64,000 bases of DNA from Paenibacillus marchantiae (GTDB lineage Bacteria; Bacillota; Bacilli; Paenibacillales; Paenibacillaceae), in assembly GCF_028771845.1 (NCBI RefSeq), contig NZ_CP118270.1:434001-498000 (forward strand). Reading direction: 5' to 3'. The notes beneath the pieces are model-generated. The model saw nothing but the letters and a program-made list of their open reading frames with translations, searched no databases and had not been told where the DNA came from. Below, piece by piece: positions 16,715 through 26,138 of the stretch. The position numbers and the translations under genes were made by a program. Every line of letters starts with the position of its first letter. Position 1 is the stretch's first letter.

Positions 16715-17938
16715 TTAAGATCTGGCCAAAGTCAGCGTGTAAATCTCTATTGGAAGGTTAATAGAAGATCCAGCGTTTAAGATCACCTGTCCACATGCAT
16801 CCAGAGTACTACCGGTTGTATAAATATCATCGATCATTAGCAAGCGTAAGGGAGCAATTTGCCAGCCTTGTGTTGTCGGTCTGAAATTCGAAGAGGCTCC
16901 TTGTCCAATCGTATATGAATTGGCTGATTGTGAATACACGTTCTTTTGAACGGATTGAGTGGCGACTTTATAGAGTTCAAGTATCATCTCCATTCCACCT
17001 GGCTGAATTGCAAATGCATCCTGCATCGTCTGAATGCGCTCGCCGCGTGTTTTGAAGCTTTGTTTGGTGGTGTTGATCCGACGCTGTAGCAGATCACCAA
17101 CTGGTAGGCGGACGCCAGCGGCAAGTCCTGCTGCGAGCCGCTCGGCCTGGTTGAAGCCGCGCTCGGCAAGGCGTTCGTCGCTGATGGGGACATAGGTCAC
17201 CGCGTCTGGCCGCCATAGCGGCTTGTTGTTTTGGAGCAGCGACTGGCGGTTGCGCGTCGCTGCTCCGGGATGAGCATTTGCGTACCATGCGTATGTACTG
17301 TGGTTTTGCGCGCGCGCGTACAGGGGCACACTCGCGTTAGGTGAATGAGGGCGAACGCAGGTTGAATCGTGTAATCCAGATCTGTGAACGGGCGCGGGCG
17401 TTGTTTCGCGCCCGTGAGGTCGGTGAACGAGTGCATTGGTTGACGCACTCGAGCCATGTGGATGTGAAATGACATCCACATGGTATTGAGCAGGCGTGGC
17501 GGGATGAGCCACGGGGGCCAGGGTTTCTTTTGCCAAAACAGGGTTCAGTTCTTCGCTCATTGCTTGAAATGCTTGAATCATAAGAGCAGTTAACAGTTGC
17601 GCGTAGCGCTCATGTCCTCTGAATTTGTACATCCCAATCCATTCCTTCATTAGAGCGTTATACTGGACGGCGCTGCGGTTGCATATGAAAGAACGGTTTT
17701 GCATGTGTGGGCGGACGCAGTCCGGGCAGCCGATTCCCCGACCACAACGCAGACAGCGGATGGAACGAATCCATGGAATTTGCTGCACACAACGCGGACA
17801 GATGCCGGGGTAGATCGGAGACAATATGGCTCTTGTACCACAGGTTAGACAAGTCGCTCCGGGTGGGGCGAGTAATCCATGCAGGCGATGGGTGAGTTGG
17901 TGTACGTGGTCAGTGATGCTAGTTAGCCAGTTCGACAT
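16715..17938 (-). CDS. comFC: ComFC-type phosphoribosyltransferase-fold competence protein with large insert
   Basis: A 407-residue ComFC; the family is usually about 230-250 residues. The N-terminal zinc ribbon has CLTCG, CPRC, CLRC and CPDC. The PRPP-loop MIDDIYTTGSTL is near residue 370. The conserved AERGFNQAERLA follows a low-complexity His/Pro/Arg-rich insert (about residues 142-236) encoded by back-to-back DNA hairpins; a second insert is at about 315-350. ComFC supports DNA uptake or single-strand handling during transformation. AGGAGG precedes the ATG. Confidence 0.9.
   Translation of the reverse strand: MSNWLTSITDHVHQLTHRLHGLLAPPGATCLTCGTRAILSPIYPGICPRCVQQIPWIRSIRCLRCGRGIGCPDCVRPHMQNRSFICNRSAVQYNALMKEWIGMYKFRGHERYAQLLTALMIQAFQAMSEELNPVLAKETLAPVAHPATPAQYHVDVISHPHGSSASTNALVHRPHGRETTPAPVHRSGLHDSTCVRPHSPNASVPLYARAQNHSTYAWYANAHPGAATRNRQSLLQNNKPLWRPDAVTYVPISDERLAERGFNQAERLAAGLAAGVRLPVGDLLQRRINTTKQSFKTRGERIQTMQDAFAIQPGGMEMILELYKVATQSVQKNVYSQSANSYTIGQGASSNFRPTTQGWQIAPLRLLMIDDIYTTGSTLDACGQVILNAGSSINLPIEIYTLTLARS
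17233..17513. repeat. Array of perfect hairpins inside comFC
   Basis: Successive inverted repeats: GGAGCAGCGAC (11-bp arms, 17233-17266), ACGGGCGCG (9 bp, 17388-17415), CGAGTGC (7 bp, 17428-17451), CCATGTGGATGT (12 bp, 17454-17483) and CGTGGC (6 bp, 17495-17513). All are perfect and unrelated in sequence. They coincide with the non-conserved insert of the protein. Confidence 0.8.
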
Positions 17939-17961
17939 CGGATTGTAACCTCCTTGAGTAT

Positions 17962-19855
17962 CTATGGGTGTGTTGGCGGGTGAAGGTAGCCTTTGCGTTT
18001 TGCGATGGTGTTCATCTTTTGGATCTGGGCCACCGCTTTCACCTGGGAACGCGTACGACGGGATGATGCAAAGACGACCCTTCCTGCCGGATCATCCATA
18101 GATCGACCTGCTCTACCCGCCATCTGTACCAGAGAAGCCTCGTCGAAGAGACCATTATCCGCATCCAAAATAAATACATCGCTACGCGGAATGGTGACGC
18201 CCCGCTCCAAGATAGTGGTGGTCACGAGCAGACGTATGGTCCGTTCACGAAAAGCAATAACTTTGCTCGCGCGATCCGGATCTTGGGATGATGTTCCTTC
18301 AATATGGATTTGTGGAAACATGCAACGCATGAGATTTACAAATGCCTCAATCTGAGCGATCCGTGTCACAAATACAAATACCTGAGCTTCCCGTAGCAAG
18401 GAGGTTTGAATACTCTTTTTTAGCGTGGCGGGCAGCTCCCGCTTCCGAATACACTCGGCGACGGTAGGCATTTTCAGTAAACGTGGTACGGGTAAAGGGT
18501 GGCGGTGGAAGCGGACCGGAACTTTGGCGTGAGTGAGTTTCCCTTGCGATGCTTCCCTCTGTAACCGAGCTGGTGGGGTAGCGGACAGGTACACAAAATG
18601 GCCATCAGGCTTGCATGAGGACGTCGCCGCATGAGCGAGCATGGGATCATTATGGTAGGGAAATGCGTCGAGTTCGTCGATAATGACCAGATCGAATGCC
18701 TGGTAAAAACGCATCAGTTGGTGTGTGGTCGCGAGTGTGAGCTGCGCGTCTTTCCAGCGCTCGGTGCTACCTCCGTATAGCGTAGCGAGCGAGATGTCAG
18801 GGAACGCCTTCGCCAAACGAGGGGCAAGCTCCAGCACGACATCCCGGCGCGGCGTAGCGACTAGCGCTCTTCCACCGCGCTCCAATATGTATTGGAGCAA
18901 AGGAAATATCATCTCGGTTTTACCTGCCCCGGTCACGGCCCACAGCAAAAACCGCCTCGGCCCATCCCCTGCGGAAGGCTGGGCCAAAAACGCCAGCGCC
19001 GCTGCTGCAGCCGCGCTCTGCGCAGGGCTGAGCCCCCACCGGGCAAGTCCGCCCTCGGTGGGGGCAACGGCCGTGCCACGCTGCGATGCACCGCGTGGTA
19101 CGGCCCATGGCGCTGCGCTACGCAGCAGCAGCGCACAGGCACGGCTGCGCCCAAGCGCGAGGCAAGCCTCGCAGTAGGCGCACGCCGCCTGGCCGCAGGC
19201 AGCGCAGGGTACGCGCTGCCCGGCAAAGCTGCCGCATCGGCGGCAGCGGGGCGCGCTGTGCGCGCGACCAAGCCACGCGAGGCGTTGCCGCCGCGGGGCA
19301 GGCCCTTCCAGGGCGGCTGCTATTCTCAGCCGCCCATGCAGATGCGCGAGCTGCGCAGCCGCGCGCCAAACCGAGGCAAGCTGCGGCGATGTGTCCGCCA
19401 GCAGCGCCTCTGCCTCGGCCGCCAGCAATTGGCGGCCGCGAAGCCGCTCAGCCAGCAGGGCCGCGCCCCGCTCCAGATGAGCCCACTCCCCGGCGGGATA
19501 CGACTCTGGCATCCCGCCCACCTCCGCGCCTCTTTCCGCAGTAATCCCCGCTTTGCCCGCCATCTCCCCCCCTAGCCTCCAGTTCCCCGGAAGCCCTCTC
19601 GTACTTTTCCAGTTTCCGCTGTATATACACCTGCCAATGCTCCTCTCCCCACTGATCCATACCTCGCTCCACTTCAAAATTCTCTACCATCCACGTGGCC
19701 TGACTTAAAGGTAACTCCCTGCCTAACATCAACCATCGCGAAACCCGCTGTCCGCTCACCCCCTCAAGCCACCACGCCACATCCACTCGGACATCCAGTG
19801 ACAGCACCATCTTCCACTCTTCTCTCACTCGGCACACATACAACCCAACCTTCAT
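17962..19855 (-). CDS. comFA: ComFA-type DNA helicase, apparently frameshifted
   Basis: ComFA is the cytosolic ATPase/helicase for DNA import. The true start is ATG 19855, six bases after GGGAGGA, opening MKVGLYVCRVREEW. That frame stays coherent to about 19573, then the coding signal moves to another frame at a run of seven C (G on the coding strand, 19566-19572). Removing one G joins them into about 630 residues. The second frame has a Cys4-type zinc motif (CRRC, CAAC, CAYC), Walker A VTGAGKTEM, box II IIDELDAFP, SATPP and a C-terminal helicase domain. It precedes comFC by 23 bases. Confidence 0.8.
18959..19438. repeat. GC-rich hairpin-dense tract in comFA
   Basis: Closely packed perfect or near-perfect inverted repeats: GCCCCCACC (19032-19065), GCCGTGCCACGC (one G-T wobble, 19070-19104), GCGAGGC (19157-19172), GGCAGCGC (19198-19220), GCTGCCGC (19228-19247), GCGCGC (19251-19265), GGGCGGCTG (19311-19335) and CGGCCGCCA (19416-19438). 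The tract is far richer in GC than its surroundings. Confidence 0.75.
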
Positions 19856-19891
19856 CTGCTCTCCTCCCTCATTCTCCATGTCCCGAAACGC

Positions 19892-19934
19892 AAAAAAGCA
19901 CATGCCAACCGACTATTCGTCGGAGCATGTGCTT
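19892..19934 (-). terminator. Terminator-like hairpin in the comFA leader
   Basis: Arms AAGCACATGC and GCATGTGCTT are perfect, with an inner CCGAC/GTCGG pair, followed by a T run on the minus strand. It ends about 23 bases before the comFA ribosome site. It either ends upstream read-through or attenuates comFA. Confidence 0.7.
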
Positions 19935-19967
19935 CATGTCCATATCTCATTTGTTCTATATCCATTT

Positions 19968-20010
19968 GTATTATCACTATATCAATTGTGGAGTCGTCCC
20001 ACAAGTCGTT
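19968..20010 (-). promoter_or_regulatory. Possible sigma-A promoter for comFA
   Basis: TTGTGG, 17 bases, TATAGT on the minus strand, upstream of the leader terminator. The -35 element is one arm of the palindrome TTGTGG-N7-CCACAA, which could be an operator. The stretch 19856-20406 otherwise holds only two terminators and no convincing gene. Coordinates are approximate to a few bases. Confidence 0.35.
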
Positions 20011-20229
20011 TAGTTTCCAAAAGCAATCGTAACGATCATTTTACCAATTCAATTAGCATCGTTAATCTTTCTTTGATCATGCGAAACTTTTTCCAATCTG
20101 CTTCGTCTATACTTTTAACTTAAGAGTTCTGATTTCAAAAAGGTTCGTGCTGCGATCCCAACAAGGACAATAACCATAGATTGCATAAAAACCCATATTT
20201 AATTTAACAGCAAGCTTGGCTACAATGAC

Positions 20230-20258
20230 AAAAAAAGACTACAGCATAAGCTGTAATC
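20230..20258 (-). terminator. Rho-independent terminator
   Basis: Stem GACTACAGC/GCTGTAATC with a four-base loop; on the minus strand it is followed by seven T. It lies 150 bases downstream of the membrane protein gene ending at 20407. Confidence 0.8.
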
Positions 20259-20406
20259 TTTAACCTCAAACATGATGAAATTCACACTTATTTTGGCAAG
20301 CCGGCATAACTTCATTGAAAGTGTATTCTGACTGATGACACGCTTTAGCCAGTCTGTCTCAGCAGCTTGCACGATTAATGAGTCCGACTGTTGCAAAAAA
20401 AAGCAT

Positions 20407-20787
20407 CTACTGCTTTGGATCACGCAAATCGATAAGGCGAATAGAATGATTCCCAGTCTGATTCCACTGTTCCATATCAGTAGGGACAGCAGACAAGTAG
20501 GATAACTCCATTCCTTGCCTAAGCATAAGCTTTTCAATAATACGAACCGTTTCGGCTTCCGTACGATCAGCGACAACCGTCAATGTGAAGCTCTTTCCAC
20601 GGTAAAATAATTCCCGGCAAAGCGCTCTTACAATGCCTTCAATCCGCTGCTCCTGATTGGAAGGAATGAGCATAATCTGCTCGTAGCCTTCGGGGTCCGG
20701 ACGGGAAAGATGGCGCTGGTGCATGGCATGAACGGCCATTGCCGCCAGGAAGTATATGAGCAGAATCATAGTCAGATGAGCAACCAT
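20407..20787 (-). CDS. Small single-pass membrane protein, unknown function
   Basis: A 126-residue protein starting at ATG 20787 (MVAHLTMILLIYFLAAMAVHAM), ten bases after AGGAGG. One N-terminal membrane segment covers about residues 3-20; the rest is soluble, with mixed alpha/beta character (IMLIPSNQEQRIEGIVRALC; FTLTVVADRTEAETVRIIEKL). I do not recognise a named family. It lies alone between degU and comFA; the 326 bases before it (20788-21113) show nothing clear. Confidence 0.65.
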   Translation of the reverse strand: MVAHLTMILLIYFLAAMAVHAMHQRHLSRPDPEGYEQIMLIPSNQEQRIEGIVRALCRELFYRGKSFTLTVVADRTEAETVRIIEKLMLRQGMELSYLSAVPTDMEQWNQTGNHSIRLIDLRDPKQ

Positions 20788-21113
20788 GGCAACTGCACCT
20801 CCTCGGAAGGTCATGCTCACCCATGGCGAACATCCCTGTATACAGCAGTATATGCTGCATTCCCCGAAGGGTTACACTTGCAAATCCCAAACGCTCATAT
20901 TCCATTCTGATCGACACCGGACGAAGAAGACAGGCCAGGTCGTTCACTCATTCATGCCGAAGCTTGAACATAAGTTCTCCTAACTTCACACTTTGCTCAT
21001 TTGCAGTAATAAAGTCCATTAACCCGCTAACCAGTCCAACATTCTGGAATGGGCGCGAGTAAACAGAATCCTATAATTGCTATAATCAAACTACATCTAA
21101 ATACAATCGTATA

Positions 21114-21836
21114 TTAGAGCGTAACCCAACCATATTTAATCGAGTTGATAACCGCTTGTGTACGATCGTCCACTTCCATCTTCTGCAGAATACTGCTGAC
21201 ATGGTTTTTTACTGTTTTCTCACTGATGAACAGGAACTCACCAATCATTTTATTGCTCTTACCTTCAGCCATCAGACGCAACACTTCAGCCTCACGACGA
21301 GTAAGCGGATTATTGTCGCCAGCGACAAACTTAACGCCTGCTTCCTTCGAAGCTCCCTCGCTCATTGCCCCTGTCTCATTAAGGTACGTCATCCGACGCA
21401 ACTGCATGATCAGTTTGCCAGTTACTTTAGGGTGGATGAATGCGTGCCCTTCATGAACGGAACGAATCGCATTGATCAGGGACTCGGCCTCCATATCTTT
21501 CAGCAGGTAGCCATTAGCACCTTTACGCAGCGTCTCGAATACATAACTCTCATCATCATGAATAGACAAGATAATGACTTTGACATCTGGGAACAGCTCA
21601 CGCAATTTCTCCGTCGCTTCAACCCCGTTTTCCACCGGCATGTTGATGTCCATCAATACGATGTCCGGTTTATCCTGATTACAGAATTCGAGCACCTGAA
21701 TCCCATCGCCGCATTCGCCGATGACCTCAATGTCGTCCTCCATATTTAAAATGCGTTTCAGACCTTCACGGAACAGCTGATGATCATCAGCCAAAAGAAC
21801 TTTAATTGATGCCTTACCAGTATCACGGTTTTCCAT
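21114..21836 (-). CDS. degU: Response regulator DegU
   Basis: A 240-residue NarL/FixJ-type regulator. The receiver domain has acidic pocket DD at about 17-18, phosphoacceptor D63 (LMDINMP) and lysine at GYLLKDM. The LuxR-type helix-turn-helix is near the C-terminus (LTRREAEVLRLMAEG, GEFLFISEKTVKNHVS). DegU controls competence, motility and exoenzymes in Bacillus. It follows degS by four bases, so the pair is co-transcribed. Confidence 0.95.
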   Translation of the reverse strand: MENRDTGKASIKVLLADDHQLFREGLKRILNMEDDIEVIGECGDGIQVLEFCNQDKPDIVLMDINMPVENGVEATEKLRELFPDVKVIILSIHDDESYVFETLRKGANGYLLKDMEAESLINAIRSVHEGHAFIHPKVTGKLIMQLRRMTYLNETGAMSEGASKEAGVKFVAGDNNPLTRREAEVLRLMAEGKSNKMIGEFLFISEKTVKNHVSSILQKMEVDDRTQAVINSIKYGWVTL

Positions 21837-21840
21837 CCTG

Positions 21841-23001
21841 CTACTCCTTTCCCTTATCCACGTTTGTCGGGATATGAATCACTATTTTGGTTCCTTGATT
21901 TTCCGCGGATTCGATCTCTATTCTTCCTTCTAACAGTTCAACCCGCTCTCTCATCCCAATCAGACCGAAGTGGGTATGATCCTTGCTCTTCTTCGCAAGA
22001 AGCTCCGGTTTGAACCCAAGCCCATTGTCCTGCACGACAATCTTAACGAGCTGAGCCTGGTATGTAATTTCCACTACTACATAAGTGGGATAAGCATGCT
22101 TTGCAGCATTGGACAGACCTTCCTGCACGAGGCGGTAGATCGCAGCCTCCATTGCCGAAGATAAACGGTGTTCCTTGCCTCTCGTTTCAAAAAGCGAGCG
22201 GATTTTTGTTTTTTCTTCAAAATCCTGCACGTACTTCCGAAGCGTTGGAATCAATCCCAGGTCATCCAGTGCCATAGGACGCAAATTGAAAATAACTTTT
22301 CTCATTTCTCCAAGACTCGAACGAACCTGGCCTTTCAAATCTACTATTTCGGCCTGGACCATCTTAAAATCCTGCTTTATGAGCATTCTTTCTACAATTT
22401 CCGTCCTAAGCACTAGATTTGCGAGCATCTGCGCAGGTCCGTCATGGATCTCACGGGCAATATGTTTCCGCTCTTCTTCCTGGGCCAAAATTATTTTCAA
22501 ACCAATCATTTGTCGATTTTTGGCGGATTCAATGATGCGGGTCACTTGACCCAGCTCACCCGACAGATACTCCAGTACAACCCCCATCTGGGAACCGATC
22601 GTCTCGGCGCGCTCCACAGAAGCTTCCACATTTTTGGCACGCTTCTGCAGATCATCCCGACGGGCTTTCAGATACATTTCCTTCTCACGGTAAATCATCA
22701 GATCCAGCTGTAACTGCGTCGCTTTCTCATACGCCTGCTTGATATCATGCTCGGAATAACGGACGAAGTCGCGGCTAACCTCAGTTAGCCGGATCCGGGA
22801 GCGGCGGTAGTTGAGCTCCAATTGATCTACTTTCTCGATCGTTTCCGCCGTCTCCTTCAGAACCGACTTCAATTCCTCGTTCAGCGTTTTCAGCTCATTC
22901 CGAGTCGAGTCCATAATCTCAAACATTTGATATTTACTGTTTTCCATGACTTGTATGGCGTTTTTTATGACGCGGTCTATGGCATCGGCTTGTAAATCCA
23001 C
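21841..23001 (-). CDS. degS: Sensor histidine kinase DegS
   Basis: A 386-residue cytosolic kinase. The N-terminal 180 residues form a coiled-coil sensor domain without membrane segments. The HisKA_3 motif AREIHDGPAQ is at about 190-200 and the ATPase N-box and G-boxes (LVQEGLSNAAKHA, DNGLGF, GLIGMRERVE) follow. It phosphorylates DegU. The start is probably GTG at 23001. Confidence 0.95.
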   Translation of the reverse strand: MDLQADAIDRVIKNAIQVMENSKYQMFEIMDSTRNELKTLNEELKSVLKETAETIEKVDQLELNYRRSRIRLTEVSRDFVRYSEHDIKQAYEKATQLQLDLMIYREKEMYLKARRDDLQKRAKNVEASVERAETIGSQMGVVLEYLSGELGQVTRIIESAKNRQMIGLKIILAQEEERKHIAREIHDGPAQMLANLVLRTEIVERMLIKQDFKMVQAEIVDLKGQVRSSLGEMRKVIFNLRPMALDDLGLIPTLRKYVQDFEEKTKIRSLFETRGKEHRLSSAMEAAIYRLVQEGLSNAAKHAYPTYVVVEITYQAQLVKIVVQDNGLGFKPELLAKKSKDHTHFGLIGMRERVELLEGRIEIESAENQGTKIVIHIPTNVDKGKE

Positions 23002-23048
23002 GTTTGTTCGACTCCATTTCTATCGTTTCCGGTATATATCATACCATA

Positions 23049-25772
23049 TCACGATGAGATGGTAACGGTCTTCGTGTTCTGTTCCCATTTTACAGTCAGT
23101 CCAAGCTGCTCTGAAACGAGTCTGAGAGGGACTAAAGTCCTACCACCAGATACGTAAGGTGCTACTGTTGCACTTTGTCTTTTGCCATTGATGATAAATT
23201 CTTTCTGGCCTACAACCAGATCAATCAGCTTGCCACCGCGCACGACGGTAACTCGTTGATTTTTGCTATCCCAGCTCGCTTGTCCGCCAAAAGCATCCAA
23301 TACATGCTTGATTGGAACATATGTTGTACCATTTTTCAGTACTGGCGCAGAATCGATTGCCTTTTTCGTTCCATTTACGGTCATAGATTTCTGTCCAAGC
23401 ACCAATGAAGCAGTTCCTGTAGGCAAGCCCACTTCACTGGATTTGGATGGCATGGTGAAAGCAATGTTGTCAAAAGCAACCGTGCCTGTCTTCGCACGCT
23501 CATCCTGACCTTCTTCCACATTCACCACATAAACCCGTTTCAGCTTCGCCGGATAAGAAATATTCAGCCCATTCAGGTCCACGTTCAGTTTTTTCCAACC
23601 ATCCCAATCAATTGCCTTAGCGAGATCGGCATATACCGTTTTGCCACTGGCATCTGTAAATTCGGCACGCAGCCAGTTCAGGCTCTTATCTCCCATAACA
23701 TCCATCGACATGGATGTAGCTGTTGCAGATACCTCTTTGCCAGTGGAACCGTTCAATTGGGCATATGCATACATTTTCCCTATTCCTGCGGTCATGTCAT
23801 AGCTCAGCTGCAATACCTTGGAGCCAGCTTTTTCACCTGTTCCCGCTGTCACGGACGCCGATCCAGTTACACCTGATGCATTGGTCGTGAAGTTGATCGG
23901 GTAGCTAACATTCTCGAAGTTCTCCCATATCGTTTCACTTGCCGCAGCGGAGAGCACAACCACCGTGCTGTAGCCATCATAACGACCGATCGCATAGCCA
24001 ACTTGAGCGCCAGCGTTCACTGAGGATACGGTTAATTGGTCTGCAGACACTTTACCTTTGAATCCAATAAACTCCCAAGTCAGCGAATCCGCCGGAACTG
24101 TCACACTTTGTCCGTCTTTGGTCTTCGCCGTTACTGGAATGGAAATCGTTGTACCCGCTTGAAGCGATCCCAAGCCAGATCCTGCTGTCAGCGAAGCCAG
24201 TTCACTTCCGCCCAACACGGTAACTTTAATGGAAGATGAAGCTCCATTGCTTGTTGCAGTCAGCGTCACTGTACCTGGTTTCACACCTTTGATCGTTCCA
24301 TTACTTACACTCACGATGCCGTTGTTGCTCGATTTCCATGTCATCTTGATATCGCCTGTAGCAATCGGGTTGTAGTAGGTGTCATATCCTTTGGCTGTAT
24401 ACTTGCCCTCTTGCCCTACCAGCAACGTTTGGCTGCCACTCACGGCAAAGCCCTGCAGCTTACCTTCCGGAGCCGTAGAGAACACGCCCAGCGTGTTTAC
24501 GACCTGACGCTGCTCTGTACCGTACTCCGTGTTGAACGTAAGCCCTGCTGTCTCCTCACCAAGCGGACGAGTTACCATCGTTGTGGAGCCGCCTCCGTCC
24601 AGATTCATGCCTTTCCATACACCAATGCTGGTCATGAAGGATTGCAGTTCCGTCAGCGACAAACCGCTGCTGTTACTGTTTTTCTCCGCTGCAATAATGT
24701 AGACATACCGACCATCTTGAGAGTAGCCGACTGCTGTTCTCGCACGAATGCCACCGATGCCGGAAGCCGCAATATCGCGGGAAAACGTAGCTGCCTTGCC
24801 ACCATTCACCAGAATGGTATGACCCCCGATCATCATCTGCAGGTTGCTTGGATCAACGGTCTCCCCCGTCGTTTTGGCTTTCAGCTTGTAATCTGCATTC
24901 AACGTCTGCCCTACCGCCAGGTGAGTCATAATCCATGTCGCTGCCGTTCCATGCGCACGCAAAATGTACCCATCTGCCGGCACCGTCATGTCTAACGCCT
25001 TTTTATCGGAAATTTGGGTAATCACACCGTTCTGCACAAGTACCTCGGTTGGTGTTGTGGAAGGATCATTCGGCCGCTTCGTTGACGTCCAAGCTGGTGT
25101 ATAAATATACATCGAATTGGCATGACTGTACTTCACCGAGCCCGATTCGACCGTGTAGTCCTCTTTATTTATCCCACGCAAAGCAAACGTTGAACCATCA
25201 TCTGCCTTCACGGTGCCATCGAATGAATATTCATCAATCATTGGCTTGCCGTCCTTGGTTACGGTGAGGGCATACATCCCTGACAGTTCGGATGGAGTAG
25301 ATACGAGGACCCCATCCGAGACCTGTCCACCGATTGGGGCAAGTTCCCCGGATACATTGAAATAATCGCCGTTCACGGCGGCTACTGCACCATTTTCCTT
25401 AGCCATGCCACCCGTGCTTTGTTTACTATTCAGATTGCCACCTTTGCCTGTCATGACATCCAGCTTCACATAGGGATTTTGCAAATCCACTTGAATGACG
25501 TCTGCCAGTACGTTCACCTTCGAGCCGGAACGTGTTGTTGTATAATTGTATTTCATTAACTTCGCACCCGAAGTCAGAATTTCTTCGCTCAGTTTGCTTG
25601 TTGTTGTAGAGGCTGCTGCAGCCACCGACTGCCATAAACTTCCCGACCACACCTGTTGTCCCGCTCCCAGAACCGGTGCAATCCAGATCACGCCTGCCAG
25701 TGTCACAATCGCCCATTTTTTCGCCTTGCTACCCTTAACGTCGTTCAGCCGTTTCCCTTGTTTCCCCAGCAT
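23049..25772 (-). CDS. Secreted phosphodiester-glycosidase-family protein with copper-amine-oxidase-N-like domain
   Basis: About 907 residues. The start ATG 25772 follows GGGAGAG; it opens with basic residues and a signal-like membrane segment (AIVTLAGVIWIAPVLG). Residues roughly 100-420 fit the NAGPA/phosphodiester glycosidase family (GGIRARTAVGYSQDG, MNLDGGGSTTMV). A bacterial Ig-like BIG2 segment follows (KMTWKSSNNGIVSVSNG), then a beta-rich region, and the last 110 residues are the 'copper amine oxidase N-terminal' stalk-type domain (KNGTTYVPIKHVLDAFGG). It probably trims wall or exopolysaccharide phosphodiesters. Confidence 0.85.
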   Translation of the reverse strand: MLGKQGKRLNDVKGSKAKKWAIVTLAGVIWIAPVLGAGQQVWSGSLWQSVAAAASTTTSKLSEEILTSGAKLMKYNYTTTRSGSKVNVLADVIQVDLQNPYVKLDVMTGKGGNLNSKQSTGGMAKENGAVAAVNGDYFNVSGELAPIGGQVSDGVLVSTPSELSGMYALTVTKDGKPMIDEYSFDGTVKADDGSTFALRGINKEDYTVESGSVKYSHANSMYIYTPAWTSTKRPNDPSTTPTEVLVQNGVITQISDKKALDMTVPADGYILRAHGTAATWIMTHLAVGQTLNADYKLKAKTTGETVDPSNLQMMIGGHTILVNGGKAATFSRDIAASGIGGIRARTAVGYSQDGRYVYIIAAEKNSNSSGLSLTELQSFMTSIGVWKGMNLDGGGSTTMVTRPLGEETAGLTFNTEYGTEQRQVVNTLGVFSTAPEGKLQGFAVSGSQTLLVGQEGKYTAKGYDTYYNPIATGDIKMTWKSSNNGIVSVSNGTIKGVKPGTVTLTATSNGASSSIKVTVLGGSELASLTAGSGLGSLQAGTTISIPVTAKTKDGQSVTVPADSLTWEFIGFKGKVSADQLTVSSVNAGAQVGYAIGRYDGYSTVVVLSAAASETIWENFENVSYPINFTTNASGVTGSASVTAGTGEKAGSKVLQLSYDMTAGIGKMYAYAQLNGSTGKEVSATATSMSMDVMGDKSLNWLRAEFTDASGKTVYADLAKAIDWDGWKKLNVDLNGLNISYPAKLKRVYVVNVEEGQDERAKTGTVAFDNIAFTMPSKSSEVGLPTGTASLVLGQKSMTVNGTKKAIDSAPVLKNGTTYVPIKHVLDAFGGQASWDSKNQRVTVVRGGKLIDLVVGQKEFIINGKRQSATVAPYVSGGRTLVPLRLVSEQLGLTVKWEQNTKTVTISS

Positions 25773-26027
25773 GTTTGAAACGTCTCTCCCATCTTGTATA
25801 TCAATCTTAGATATCACGATCTCTACCATGTGGCAGCAGACAGCGAGATTTCTAGTATACTCTTCTATTAATAGACTACTTTTTGTGGAAAAAGTTACGC
25901 CTGTATCCTATATTAGCACTCAATCATTAGAAGATTTGGTTGCCGCCCAAAGGAAATTCTTTTCTCTCGTAAGTATATTCTTGATCCTTTCCTAGAGCTT
26001 ATAACGACATCTTCACATTACCAATAC

Positions 26028-26044
26028 AAAAAAAAAGAAGCATA
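26028..26044 (-). terminator. Distal half of a terminator split by the IS element
   Basis: TATGCTTC followed by nine T on the minus strand. Its pairing arm GAAGCATA is at 27349-27356, now about 1.3 kb away because the IS3 element lies in the loop. The rest of 25773-26060 shows nothing clear. Confidence 0.65.
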
Positions 26045-26138
26045 TAATCCAGATGGTATTATCCCCTCAAGGTAGACAGTGAAAAAAGAGGTCATGTTAA
26101 AATGAACTCAACACTGAAAACCGGAGGGGATTTTTGCT

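Noticed and set aside
19448..19677. TTG at 19677 as the true comFA start
   Set aside because: No ribosome site, and the first 30 residues are a shadow of the better-supported upstream frame.
20220..20576. 118-codon frame overlapping the small membrane gene
   Set aside because: Overlaps a better-supported gene and runs through that gene's terminator.
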